64,000 bases of DNA from Actinobacteria bacterium OK074 (GTDB lineage Bacteria; Actinomycetota; Actinomycetes; Streptomycetales; Streptomycetaceae): assembly GCA_001298575.1 (NCBI GenBank), contig LJCV01000077.1, positions 1-64,000 of the forward strand, in the 5' to 3' direction. The notes beneath the pieces were generated by a model that searched no databases, had not been told where the DNA came from, and saw nothing but the letters and a program-made list of their open reading frames with translations. This document shows, in pieces, positions 1 to 9,239 of this stretch (within the stretch, counting starts at the first letter, position 1; every line of letters starts with the position of its first letter). Made by a program: the position numbers and the translations under genes.

Positions 1-3000
1 TGCGTCAGGCGGTCCGTGCCGGGCTCGTAGGCGTTGGTGATGTACGCCTTCAGGGTGCCCTCGGCCGTCGAGGTGCCGAGGGTGAGTTGGGAGGTCTGGC
101 CGAGGTCGGTGTAGCTCGCGCCCAGGAGGTAGTAGGAAGTGCCGTGCATGGAGGTCGGCAGGCCGACGCTGTCGTACGTGTTGGTGACCTGCTCGGCGGT
201 CAGTCCTCCGGCGGCCGGCTCGGAGATGTACTGCTGGGTGCCGTCGAGGTTGTAGTACGTCGATGTCGTCAGCGTGGCGGCGACCGCTTTCGACGTCACC
301 AGGGGATCCGTCGAGGGGAGGATCAGCTGCGTCGTCGTCGGGCGGTACAACTCGTCGTACGCCGTCACCTTCCGCGTGTACGCCGAGCCCGTCGTGCCGC
401 CGACATAGCTGATGGAGTCGTCCAACTGCCCCTTGGCGAGGGTGTCGTAGTCCCAGTGGGCGAGTTTGTTCGCGTCCGTCTCCGACGACTTCCACTCGTC
501 CGTCGTACGGCCCAGCACGTCGTAGAGGTAGAGGAGTTCGCCATTGGTGTCCGTCGTCGTCTGTACCTGGTCCAAGGCCGTGTACGACGTCGTCGTCTTG
601 CCCTTGTCGGGGTCCGTCGCCGTGACCTGACGGCCGAACAGGTCATACGTGTACGACCAGTTGGCGTCCGGGCCGGTGATCGTGTCCGCCAACCCGTCTC
701 GCGTGTACGTGTAGTTGGTCGACGTGTACGCCGTGCCCACACTCGCGCCGTACTCCGTGTCCGCCGGACTCGTGCCCGCGTACTGGCGCTGCTCCGTCGT
801 GCGGCCCAGCGCGTCGGTGATCGTGCGGGTCGCCGAGCCGCCCGTGAGGCCCGTCGTGGCCGTCGAGTCGCCCGTGTACGTCGTGGCCGTCGACCACTTC
901 TTGTCGCCGTTGACGTACATCGTGCTGCTCGTGGGGCGTTCGGCGCCGTCGAAGACGATGTCCGTCTGCTGCGGGGCCCCGCCGTACTCAACTCTCGCGT
1001 ACGTACTGGAGGGCGCGTTGGAGTCGGACGCCTCCGCGTACGTCTCGTACGCCAGGCCCCGCGTGTCGTAACGCGTATCGGTCAGGATGCGGCCGCCGTT
1101 GGCGTCCGGGGACTGGGTCTGGAGCGGGCGCAGGAGTGAGTCGTAGATCGAGTAAGTGGTGTTGTAGACGTCGTCGGCGACGATGGTCGAAGTAGACGTC
1201 CAGGACGGGGCACTGTTGCTGACCGAGTACGCGTACGTGTAATTGGCGCTCTTGCCGCCGCTCTTGGAACGGTTGGGCAGCCAGACTCCGGTGACACGGC
1301 CGAGCGCGTCGTAAGTCGTCTGCGTGAGCTTGGTGTTGGCGTCAAAGACCTCCAACGCAGTGCCGCGCGCCGGGTCGTAGAACGTCGTCGTCTTCTGCGT
1401 CTTCGGATTGGTGACGATCGTCCTCGTCAGCGGGCCGGAGTCCGTCGGCGTGTACGCCGTCCACGTGGTGTTGCCACCCGCGTCCGTGGCCGACAACGCG
1501 CGGCCCAGCGTGTCGTACGTCGCCTGGCTCACCGTCTGCCAACCGGTCGGGAAACGCTCGCCGTTGCTGCCCACCGTCGTCGGGTACGCGGTGGCACGGC
1601 CGGTCCACGTGACGTTGCCCTGGGTCGGGGTCTGCGCGGACTTCCAGACCGTCACCGACGGGTCGTCGTAGATCGTCGCCGTGTCCGACAGCACGTCGCC
1701 ACGCGTGTCCGTCGTCGTCGGAAGGTTCAACGATGCTTCGTCGACAGTGCAGTTGCGGCCCAGGACCCTCGTGCGCGAGACCAACGACGTAATGCCCACA
1801 GCCGTGTTGCGGGCGTACCAGGTGCGCGTGCACGTCTCGTCGCCCGTCACCGACGTGTCGCCCGCGTCGAAGACCGTCACCGGCATGCCGTAGTCGTCGA
1901 AGGCCGTCGACGTCGTACGGGTGCGCCAACTCCCGGACGCCGTCAGGTAGGTGTACGACGCGGTGCCGTCCGTGCGGACGTAGAACGCCTTGACGTTCGC
2001 GTACGACTTCTGCTGGCTCGCGGTTCGGGAGGACCACGGGTCGTTGACGCTCACCGAGACCGGCGTGTCACCGTCGTAGGTGATCTGCTCGCGCGTGAAG
2101 CCCGCGTACTGGTCGCTGTCGGTCACGTCCGGGACGGTGAGGCCGGTGAAGTCGATCCCGGCCGAACTCGCCGATGCCGTACCGCCGCCTGCTTGCTCGT
2201 CGCCGTCCATGCCCTGCATGTAGACCGTGACCGTCTTCGACTGCGTCGACGTCGTCTCGCCCTTGGTCGCCGTGACCTTCGCGTAGCCGCGCCAGTCCGA
2301 CCAGGTGCGTTCGTCGGTGGGGGTCAGCGGGTCGTCGTTGTAGTGCCAGGCCGGGCCCGAATAGGCGTACTGGTTCTCCATCGACTCGCCGTTGCCCGTG
2401 GGGTCGGTCGTGCCGACGGCCAGGACGCGGTACTTGTTGAACCAGTCGAGCGTCGCCTCGTCCGCGCCGTTGACGTGCCAGTACACCGGGTAGCAGCTGA
2501 GCGTGTCGTTGTCCTCCGCGGCCGGCATCTTCGAGCCGCGGACGCACTCCGGCGTCGACAGCGTGACGTCCGTGATCGCGCCCGTCTCGGACGTCACCGA
2601 CCGGATACGGGGCCGGTTCAGCGGAAGGATGTTGTCCGTGGCGTCCACCCGGTTGGCACGCATCTGGTACGTGAACGTCACCGGATCCAGCGCGATCGCC
2701 GTGCCGCTCTTGCCGGTGTGCTGGATGCTGTCCAGCACCATCGTCTGGTCGGAGGTGTCGCCGATGTCGCCCGGGTCGAGGAACTCCTGCTTCAGCGTCC
2801 AGGCGTCAACGGGCGTGTAGGCAGCGGCCGTTGTGTCGTACGAGAAGGTCTCCACGCCGGTGAGGCGCTTGCGCGTGAAGAAGGACGGGTTGACCGCGTC
2901 GCAGTCGTCGCCCGACGAGCAGATCTCGTCGTAGGGGACGTCCGGCCAGTTGTCCGCCGTGGACTTGGTGAGCGACGTGCAGTCCGAGGCCGTGCAGCGC

Positions 3001-4598
3001 TCGTCGTAGTCGAAGGTGACCTCGTTCGACGCCGTGCCCGTGAACAGGGTGTCCGAACGCTGGCCGTAGAGGATCTTCGTGAGGTAACCGCCGCGGTAGT
3101 ACTTGGCGTTGGCGGTGTCCGAGCCGTTCTTCGCGTAGTAGTTCGCCTCCGCGGTGTACCAGTACGACATCGCGTTGCCGCTCAGGTCGACCACGTAGTC
3201 CAGGTTCCAGCGCCACGCCTGGTTCAGGGAACGGTCGGCGAAGGAGTCGCCGTCGGCGTAACCGGGTTCGCCCGAGTCGTCGCCGAACACCGGCGTGGTC
3301 CATACCGAGTTGGTGCGCTCGGTGTCGTCCGCGCCGGGCAGTTTGTCCAGGCCGAAGACGTACTGCGTGCCGTCGCCCGTCGTCACCGTCCAGTACTCGC
3401 CCGCACCGTCGTTGCCCGCATCGCCCTCGTCGCCGTTGTCCGCGCCCGTGGAGTGCGTGACCGTCGAAGCGTCGTCGTCCTTCAAGTGCCACTCACCGGT
3501 CGTGTCGTCCTTGACCAGCTCGGTGGACTTGCCGTTGAGGACCAGCGAGGCGTTGTCGTACTTCCAGCACAGGTCGTACGTGTCGTCGTGACCGTCCTCG
3601 TCGCAGGAACCGTACGACCGCTCGACGTAGGAGGAGGTGGTGAGGTCGAACCCCTCGCCAACCTGCGTGCTCTGGTTGTTCGTTGACGCCGTCTTGCCGT
3701 CCACGCTGCCCGAGTCGTAGCCCAGCGTCAGGGACGGGGACGGGCCCGCCGCCGGGGACGGCGTGCTCATCGGGTACGACCACGTGAACGCGCCCGAGGA
3801 GCCGCCCGCCTCCCAAGTCGAGCTGGCGTTCAGCGTCGAGGCCGCGTAGTTGCCCGAGCCGGACGTCGACTCGCCGGAGGTGGCGGCGAGGGCTACCACC
3901 GTCGCCGTGGTCGCCAACTCCGTTGTCGCGCTGACCGTTTGCGCGGTGGCGTTGTTGTCCGAGGCGAGCGGGGTCTGGGTGCGGCAGGCCGCCTTGTCGG
4001 GCGTCGTCAACGCGCAGGCCGGGAGGGTCACCAGGTGGAGGCGGCCCGCCCAGTCGCCGCCGTACGCCGAAGCGAACTTGCCGTAGTCCAGCGTGAGTTG
4101 CGCCTTGCCCGCAGTGGTCGACGAGACGGTGAGGAGGAGGCCGTTCACCCCGACCGCGGATGCCCTTGTACGGCTGAGGAGTTGGACGTGGGCCGTACCC
4201 GCGGCGGGCTTCTTCGTGCCCGCCGCCGCGATCGTCACCGGGAGGCCGCCCGGCGTCAACTTGGCCTTGCCGGAGGCCGGGAGGGGCGTCGTCGCCGTGC
4301 CCGGCTTCGGCCAGGTTGCCGTCTGCTCGGCCGCCGCCCGGGTGGCCTGCTTCTTGTTGGCCGCCTTCTGCGCGGCCACCTTCGCTCGGGCCTTCTTCGC
4401 GCCCTGGCCAGTGGTCTCGGCGAGCTTGGCGTGCTGCTGGGTGGGCACGGGGATCTTCCCCAGGCCGGCAGCGGTGTCGGACGCAACCGCCGGGACGGAC
4501 AACACGGTCGGCACCGCAAGCACCGTGCACAGCGTCACGACGACCCAGCGCGTTCTGCCAACGAGCCGACGCCGACGGGGTGTTCTGCGCGAACTCAC
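1..4598 (-). CDS. Secreted RHS/YD-repeat protein (3' end beyond window)
   Basis: The minus-strand frame is open from about 4604 to the window edge, so at least 1532 residues are present and the C-terminus is missing. The N-terminus has a basic stretch and a hydrophobic segment ending in VPAVASD, which is a likely signal peptide. A low-complexity Ala/Lys region and a long threonine/serine-rich region follow. The part encoded by about 2000 down to 1 has many YD-type motifs (YDALGRV, YDSLLRP, YDLFGRQ, YDVLGRT, YDELYRP), typical of RHS repeats. RHS proteins form large shells that often carry a variable toxin tail, but no tail can be assessed here. I chose GTG at 4598 because GGAGG lies 7 bases upstream; the in-frame ATG at 4604 is too close to that site. 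The gene lies just downstream of the LamG gene on the same strand. Whether it is a toxin or a wall-linked structural protein is open. Confidence 0.85.
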   Translation of the reverse strand, partial: MSSRRTPRRRRLVGRTRWVVVTLCTVLAVPTVLSVPAVASDTAAGLGKIPVPTQQHAKLAETTGQGAKKARAKVAAQKAANKKQATRAAAEQTATWPKPGTATTPLPASGKAKLTPGGLPVTIAAAGTKKPAAGTAHVQLLSRTRASAVGVNGLLLTVSSTTAGKAQLTLDYGKFASAYGGDWAGRLHLVTLPACALTTPDKAACRTQTPLASDNNATAQTVSATTELATTATVVALAATSGESTSGSGNYAASTLNASSTWEAGGSSGAFTWSYPMSTPSPAAGPSPSLTLGYDSGSVDGKTASTNNQSTQVGEGFDLTTSSYVERSYGSCDEDGHDDTYDLCWKYDNASLVLNGKSTELVKDDTTGEWHLKDDDASTVTHSTGADNGDEGDAGNDGAGEYWTVTTGDGTQYVFGLDKLPGADDTERTNSVWTTPVFGDDSGEPGYADGDSFADRSLNQAWRWNLDYVVDLSGNAMSYWYTAEANYYAKNGSDTANAKYYRGGYLTKILYGQRSDTLFTGTASNEVTFDYDERCTASDCTSLTKSTADNWPDVPYDEICSSGDDCDAVNPSFFTRKRLTGVETFSYDTTAAAYTPVDAWTLKQEFLDPGDIGDTSDQTMVLDSIQHTGKSGTAIALDPVTFTYQMRANRVDATDNILPLNRPRIRSVTSETGAITDVTLSTPECVRGSKMPAAEDNDTLSCYPVYWHVNGADEATLDWFNKYRVLAVGTTDPTGNGESMENQYAYSGPAWHYNDDPLTPTDERTWSDWRGYAKVTATKGETTSTQSKTVTVYMQGMDGDEQAGGGTASASSAGIDFTGLTVPDVTDSDQYAGFTREQITYDGDTPVSVSVNDPWSSRTASQQKSYANVKAFYVRTDGTASYTYLTASGSWRTRTTSTAFDDYGMPVTVFDAGDTSVTGDETCTRTWYARNTAVGITSLVSRTRVLGRNCTVDEASLNLPTTTDTRGDVLSDTATIYDDPSVTVWKSAQTPTQGNVTWTGRATAYPTTVGSNGERFPTGWQTVSQATYDTLGRALSATDAGGNTTWTAYTPTDSGPLTRTIVTNPKTQKTTTFYDPARGTALEVFDANTKLTQTTYDALGRVTGVWLPNRSKSGGKSANYTYAYSVSNSAPSWTSTSTIVADDVYNTTYSIYDSLLRPLQTQSPDANGGRILTDTRYDTRGLAYETYAEASDSNAPSSTYARVEYGGAPQQTDIVFDGAERPTSSTMYVNGDKKWSTATTYTGDSTATTGLTGGSATRTITDALGRTTEQRQYAGTSPADTEYGASVGTAYTSTNYTYTRDGLADTITGPDANWSYTYDLFGRQVTATDPDKGKTTTSYTALDQVQTTTDTNGELLYLYDVLGRTTDEWKSSETDANKLAHWDYDTLAKGQLDDSISYVGGTTGSAYTRKVTAYDELYRPTTTQLILPSTDPLVTSKAVAATLTTSTYYNLDGTQQYISEPAAGGLTAEQVTNTYDSVGLPTSMHGTSYYLLGASYTDLGQTSQLTLGTSTAEGTLKAYITNAYEPGTDRLT

Positions 4599-4684
4599 GA
4601 CCATGCCTCCAAGCCGATCAGGCGAAACGTCCAGCGATGCGTCTGTCTGTTGCTGCCGTGCGTGCGAAGTTTCGGAAGGAGAAG

Positions 4685-4719
4685 CTGGTGTGGGCGCGCG
4701 TGCGCGGCGCCCACACCAG
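4685..4719 (-). terminator. Perfect 13-bp hairpin after the LamG gene
   Basis: CTGGTGTGGGCGC and its exact reverse complement enclose a 9-base loop. The hairpin begins 15 bases past the LamG stop codon, so it is a likely terminator or attenuator between the LamG and RHS genes. There is no T-run, which is common for Streptomyces terminators. Confidence 0.65.
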
Positions 4720-4733
4720 GTGACTCCCGTCGG

Positions 4734-7700
4734 TCAGCCGCCGGTGGCGGTGGCGATCTGAGTCCCGTCGGTCATCGCGCCCGCCCAGACGCGGATGTCG
4801 GTGACCGCTCCTGCCAGGTAGTGGCCCCAGGCCGCGTCGACGTATCCCTTGCCCACGGCGAAGTCACCGGAGCCGGGCACGGCTGTGTAGGCGGCGAGTT
4901 CGCCCATATGGCTTTCGTTGGCACCCAGGAAGAGGCGGATCGTGCCAGAGGGAGCGTCGTAAGTACCCGTCAGGCGTACGGCCGTGCCGGACTCGATCAT
5001 CGGCTCCGACTGCACGGACGTGAACGTGCCGTCCACGAGCCGCCCGAACTCCCAATAGCCCACGGGAACAGTGACGATGTTGCCGTCGTCGTCCAACGTC
5101 GTCTCCTCACCGGTCCGGTGCGCCCACAACCCCCAAGCCGACCCATCCGCACTCCGCTGCCCCAACACCTGCGCCGAATCCCCGTCGGCCATATCCGCCA
5201 ACGCACCACTGCCCAGGGCCACTTCGGTACTCACCGTGAACGAAGCCGTCTCATCCACCAACGGCCCGGCCGTAGTCGCCGCCCCACTTACCCCGTCCAG
5301 CACCAGCGACGTACCGTCCAACGACGCCCCGCCCGACAAGGACAGCGAACGCCCGTACCCGGTGGTCGAGTCCGCGAGCGTGCTGCCGCTCGCCCCGTCC
5401 GGGTTCCAGGACGCCATCAGCTCGACGTCCGAAGAGCCGTCGGGCTCGGCGAGTTGGTCCTCGGTCGCGACCTCGTCGGCCGTCAACGCCCGCTGCCACA
5501 CGGCCGCTTCGTCCACCCGGCCGTGCAGGTAGTTCACATACGTCCCCGGCGTGACGCTCCCCCGGCCGAACTGCAACGCCCCGTTGGACACCGTCGCGTC
5601 CGACGTCGTCGGTACCGACACCGGGTCGCCCTGCAACCGGCCGTTCACGTACAGGCTGATGGTGTGGGCGTCGTGGTCGTACACGCCCGTGACATGGCTC
5701 CACGTCTTCAACGGGACCCCCGCCGCATCCGCGTTGACGCTCGCGAAGTGACGGGTCGTAGGCACCCCGTTCTTGTCCAGGTCGTACCAATTCCACAGGA
5801 ATACCCAGCGGTTGACGCTCGGCGAGTAGTAGAGCAGGAAGCCGGAACCGTCGCTGCCCTGCTCGGACAGCACCGTCCGGAAGTCCGACTCGTCCGTCAG
5901 GTACGCCCACGCCGACACCGTGAACGACGCCTCCGTGTTCACCACGGGCACCGCCGTTGCCGCGTACCCCGTCTGACGCGCGCTGTCCGACGTGTCGTTG
6001 AGCCACAGCGAGTAGTCGCCGTCGCCCCGCCTGGCCAGCGACGACCAACCCGCCCCGGCTTCGTGGAGGGTCGCCGGGTAGCGGGTGCTGCCTTCCGTCG
6101 CGCTGTCCGCCGCCGTCGTCACCGTCGAGCCCGCCGTGCCGTCGGCGAAGTGCCAACGCCCCACCGCCGTCGAGCCTTCCGCCACGTTGAACCGCACCAC
6201 CGCCGGCGAACTCCAACGGCCGGTGCCCACATCGTCCTGCGCACGCACCTGGAGCTGCTGGGTGCCCGCGAGCCGGGGCGCCAGCGCCTTGTCGACCGTG
6301 CTGCCCGAGAGAAGCGACGACCAGACCGACGTGGTCGCCAGCTTGTACTCGTAGCCGACCACGTTCCCCGCACCCGTGTCCCCGGCCGCCGGAGCGAACG
6401 TGAACGTCGCCGCCTGACCCGGACCGCCCGCCGCCACGCAGTCGTTCGCGGTGCACTCCGTGTACGGGCTGCCGATCGTGACCTGCGGCGGCTTCGGCGC
6501 CATCGTATCGAGCGTGAAGTAGCACCAACCCGTCGTCGCCACCGTCGTGTTGGACTCCACGTAGTCCTTGCCGTCGTCGGTATACGACAACGTCGACGCC
6601 CGCAGGCGATACACCTTCCCGTCGGTCAGACTCAGAGGCAGGGTGACCGGGACCGGATCACCACTGTCCGCGTAGAACGTCGATGGGCGCACCGGTTCCG
6701 TGAACAGATCCCACGACCCGTCCGACTGCCGCTCCTGCACGTAGAAATGCACCCGCAGGCTCGCGCCACCCCGGCCGCCGTACTTCGCCTCCGCCACAGC
6801 CGTCAGCTCGGGCGTCGGGTCCGCGACCACATCCGGATCCGACGCGGTCGACGAGCACACCTGCCCCGTCCCCTGCACGATCCCCGTCGACTTCGGCACA
6901 TCCGGCAGCCCCACATACGTCACCGACAACTCGGCATTGTTCTTGAACCGCTTCCACGCCCCCGTCGTCGTCTCGTCACGCGCCTTGACCAGCAGCGTCA
7001 GCCGGTCGAACTTGCCCGCCGCGAAGTCCTGGACCGTAGAGGTGAGTTTGGCGGTGCGGAACTCGATCGGCGCATCCGGCTGCGACGGGTCGCACAGCGA
7101 ACCCCGCCCCGCCGAGACGTAGTCACCCGCCAACACCCCCAGGTTGTCCGGGCGTTTGGCCCACGTCGTGCCCGCCGAGACGTTCGTCGTGCGCTCCAGG
7201 TCCACCCACTGCGAGTCGCACGTGTACGACCACGTCTCCGTGTCCCGGAAGGTCACGTCCAGGACCTTCTTGCCCACCAACTCGTCGGGCCGGAACTGGT
7301 AGTAGAGCCGCTCGATGTAACCGGGGCCGCAGTACACACCGTCGTACGTGCCGCACAGCCCCGTGCCCTTGCCCTCGCCGTCACTGCCGTTGGTGAAGTT
7401 GAAGTCCGTGTAGCCGTCACTGCGCAGCTGCGTGCGGGCGGTCATGTCGAGGCCGATGGAAGGGTCGATGTAGACCGGGAACGCGGAGGAGTCGGTGTTG
7501 CCGAGGATCGTCGCATCCGGGGTCAACGTCAGGGAATCGGCCGAGACTTGGACCGGGAGTACGGCGGTGGCGGCACCCGCGCCGGGGCCGGAGGTGGGGT
7601 CGTCGTCGGCCGTCGTGGCCGTGGCCGCCGCCGCCTCCGTGTCCGCGTCCGTGTCCGCCTCCGCCGAATCGGCATGCACCGAGGCCGACTTGGGCGTCAC

Positions 7701-8498
7701 CTGCACCGCTTCGGCGGCGTCCCCCTGCGAGTCCCACATCTGCGCCGCCGGAGCCGTGAACACCGACGCCCCGTTCTCGTCCACCGCCTGGAGGCCCCCC
7801 GCACCCGTCGGTGCGACCGTCAACCCATCGGTCGCCAGGGAGAACTGGACCTTCGCCAGCGCCGGATCGGCCGCCGCCTCCGGCGTCTTCACGATCAACA
7901 GTTCCTGGAAACCCTCGCCCGTCGCGGTCATCCGCAGGTCCACGCCCGGGAGTACGTCCGCGTAGAGGGCGTTCGCGCCGTCCAGCGTCGGCTTCGGCAG
8001 GTCGCCCAACTGCCAGCCCAGCGACAGCGACCGGCCCTCCCGCGCGATCCTCACCAGGCCCGCGCCGTCGCCCCCGTCCGAGAACGACACGTCCGCGACG
8101 ACCGCCTTCGGACCCACCGTCCCGTCCGCACGGACCGCCAACGTCGCATCGGGGGAGGCCCATTCACCGTCCGCCTGCTTCACCCGGACCGGGACCGTCG
8201 ACTGGTCGAGCGTGAAGGTCGAGCCGTCCGGGTTCGCGTACGTCGTCGTGTACTCGGTGCGCTCACCGGTCACTTCGACCTGCGCACCCGTCGACTCGGC
8301 CTGCTGCAACGCAAGTTGCGCCGCCGACGCCGTACTGCCGTCGTCCGCCGCAGCCGGTGCCGCGGTCGCTGCGAGCCCCGTCAGCGGCGCCACAACGAGC
8401 GCCACCGACACCGTTACCGCCGCGAACGCACCCCGCCCAAATCTCCGCACAGGTCTCCTGCGTACACGCCGTTCAAGGCACAGCCGAGCCCACCCCAT
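4734..8498 (-). CDS. Secreted protein with two LamG-like domains (1254 aa)
   Basis: The start is ATG at 8498, preceded by GGGGTGGGGA. An upstream in-frame TTG at 8564 is less likely because it would put 22 extra residues before the signal peptide. Residues 1-50 are a twin-Arg-rich basic stretch, a hydrophobic core and an Ala-X-Ala cleavage region, which looks like a long Sec-type signal. The middle part has immunoglobulin-like and DNRLRE-like blocks with WxxRP and YIDPS motifs often seen in large Streptomyces exported proteins. Two concanavalin-like LamG domains start near residues 854 (ASFTVSAWAYL) and 1083 (ASFTVSTEVAL). LamG domains bind carbohydrate or protein ligands outside the cell. 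The protein ends shortly after the second domain, and a hairpin then separates it from the RHS gene, a common gene pairing in Streptomyces. The ligand is unknown. Confidence 0.85.
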   Translation of the reverse strand: MGWARLCLERRVRRRPVRRFGRGAFAAVTVSVALVVAPLTGLAATAAPAAADDGSTASAAQLALQQAESTGAQVEVTGERTEYTTTYANPDGSTFTLDQSTVPVRVKQADGEWASPDATLAVRADGTVGPKAVVADVSFSDGGDGAGLVRIAREGRSLSLGWQLGDLPKPTLDGANALYADVLPGVDLRMTATGEGFQELLIVKTPEAAADPALAKVQFSLATDGLTVAPTGAGGLQAVDENGASVFTAPAAQMWDSQGDAAEAVQVTPKSASVHADSAEADTDADTEAAAATATTADDDPTSGPGAGAATAVLPVQVSADSLTLTPDATILGNTDSSAFPVYIDPSIGLDMTARTQLRSDGYTDFNFTNGSDGEGKGTGLCGTYDGVYCGPGYIERLYYQFRPDELVGKKVLDVTFRDTETWSYTCDSQWVDLERTTNVSAGTTWAKRPDNLGVLAGDYVSAGRGSLCDPSQPDAPIEFRTAKLTSTVQDFAAGKFDRLTLLVKARDETTTGAWKRFKNNAELSVTYVGLPDVPKSTGIVQGTGQVCSSTASDPDVVADPTPELTAVAEAKYGGRGGASLRVHFYVQERQSDGSWDLFTEPVRPSTFYADSGDPVPVTLPLSLTDGKVYRLRASTLSYTDDGKDYVESNTTVATTGWCYFTLDTMAPKPPQVTIGSPYTECTANDCVAAGGPGQAATFTFAPAAGDTGAGNVVGYEYKLATTSVWSSLLSGSTVDKALAPRLAGTQQLQVRAQDDVGTGRWSSPAVVRFNVAEGSTAVGRWHFADGTAGSTVTTAADSATEGSTRYPATLHEAGAGWSSLARRGDGDYSLWLNDTSDSARQTGYAATAVPVVNTEASFTVSAWAYLTDESDFRTVLSEQGSDGSGFLLYYSPSVNRWVFLWNWYDLDKNGVPTTRHFASVNADAAGVPLKTWSHVTGVYDHDAHTISLYVNGRLQGDPVSVPTTSDATVSNGALQFGRGSVTPGTYVNYLHGRVDEAAVWQRALTADEVATEDQLAEPDGSSDVELMASWNPDGASGSTLADSTTGYGRSLSLSGGASLDGTSLVLDGVSGAATTAGPLVDETASFTVSTEVALGSGALADMADGDSAQVLGQRSADGSAWGLWAHRTGEETTLDDDGNIVTVPVGYWEFGRLVDGTFTSVQSEPMIESGTAVRLTGTYDAPSGTIRLFLGANESHMGELAAYTAVPGSGDFAVGKGYVDAAWGHYLAGAVTDIRVWAGAMTDGTQIATATGG

Positions 8499-8591
8499 GA
8501 CGTCCCCACCCCTGGATACTGGTTCTTTCGGACCGAACCACGCCGTCTGATCGCGCAGCCCCAAAGGTAAGACACAGGTAATTAAACAGAA

Positions 8592-8619
8592 AGAATGTTC
8601 GAAGCAATCAGATAGTCAA
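8592..8619 (-). promoter_or_regulatory. Candidate promoter of the LamG gene
   Basis: On the minus strand TTGACT is followed after 16 bases by CATTCT, about 95 bases before the LamG start. The surrounding 60 bases are unusually AT-rich for this genome. This is a motif match only. Confidence 0.35.
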
Positions 8620-8642
8620 GATCCCTGATTCCTTGGAGCCAG

Positions 8643-9011
8643 TCAGGACCCTGTACGCGTCAACCCCTCCTTCCCCCAGGCGACCAGTGAAGAGTGCACA
8701 TATCCGGTGACGCCGGTCCGCTTGATGGTGACCCGGACCCATGTCCCATCACCCTCCGCCCAGCCGTGCGCGACACACCGGTCACCTTTGTAAGCGGTAC
8801 CGAGCGCCGCAGCGCTCGCACGCGGCTTGGCTCGCACCGTGGCCGAGGAAGCGGTGATGCGGCAGAAGTCTCCTTCTGCGGGAACTGCCGCAGCAGTACC
8901 GCGCACCGGCACGGCCGGTGTCGCGGCGACGGCCGCAACAGGCATCTGCAACGCGATGAGCGGAACTGCGAGTACAGAGACAGCGAGCGCCGAGACGGCT
9001 TGTCGTGACAA
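8643..9011 (-). CDS. Small exported SH3-domain protein
   Basis: About 122 residues. The N-terminus has a short basic part and a hydrophobic core followed by VAAVAATPA, a likely signal peptide. The mature part carries a bacterial SH3-like fold (CRITASSATVRAKP, then YVHSSLV near the end) with two cysteines. Such domains usually bind peptidoglycan or wall peptides. I chose TTG at 9011 because GAGGA lies 7 bases upstream and the signal peptide then begins at the N-terminus. ATG at 9080 would add 23 mostly acidic residues in front of it. The gene is divergent from the DUF5954-like gene. The exact ligand is unknown. Confidence 0.6.
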   Translation of the reverse strand: MSRQAVSALAVSVLAVPLIALQMPVAAVAATPAVPVRGTAAAVPAEGDFCRITASSATVRAKPRASAAALGTAYKGDRCVAHGWAEGDGTWVRVTIKRTGVTGYVHSSLVAWGKEGLTRTGS

Positions 9012-9239
9012 CAGAGGTTCCTCTTCAGCAGGTTCACAGGGGGTGAGCTGGAGAATGCCGTCACATATCGCCAATTGCACGCTACTGACCTCTTATGATG
9101 CAAATTCCACCGCTTCAGGTGACATTGGCTTGACATCTGACCGTCGCGCTGATCACCTCAGCTGAACAGATCCACGCGCTCCGCGATCACTTGAGGCGTT
9201 CGCGTCCGCCGCCTCCGCCCCGTGGACGACAATGCGTGC

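Noticed and set aside
3939..8570. Long plus-strand open frame of 1543 codons opposite the LamG and RHS genes
   Set aside because: It is extremely Arg-rich, has no domain signature and mirrors two well-supported minus-strand genes with signal peptides and domains; it is a high-GC shadow.
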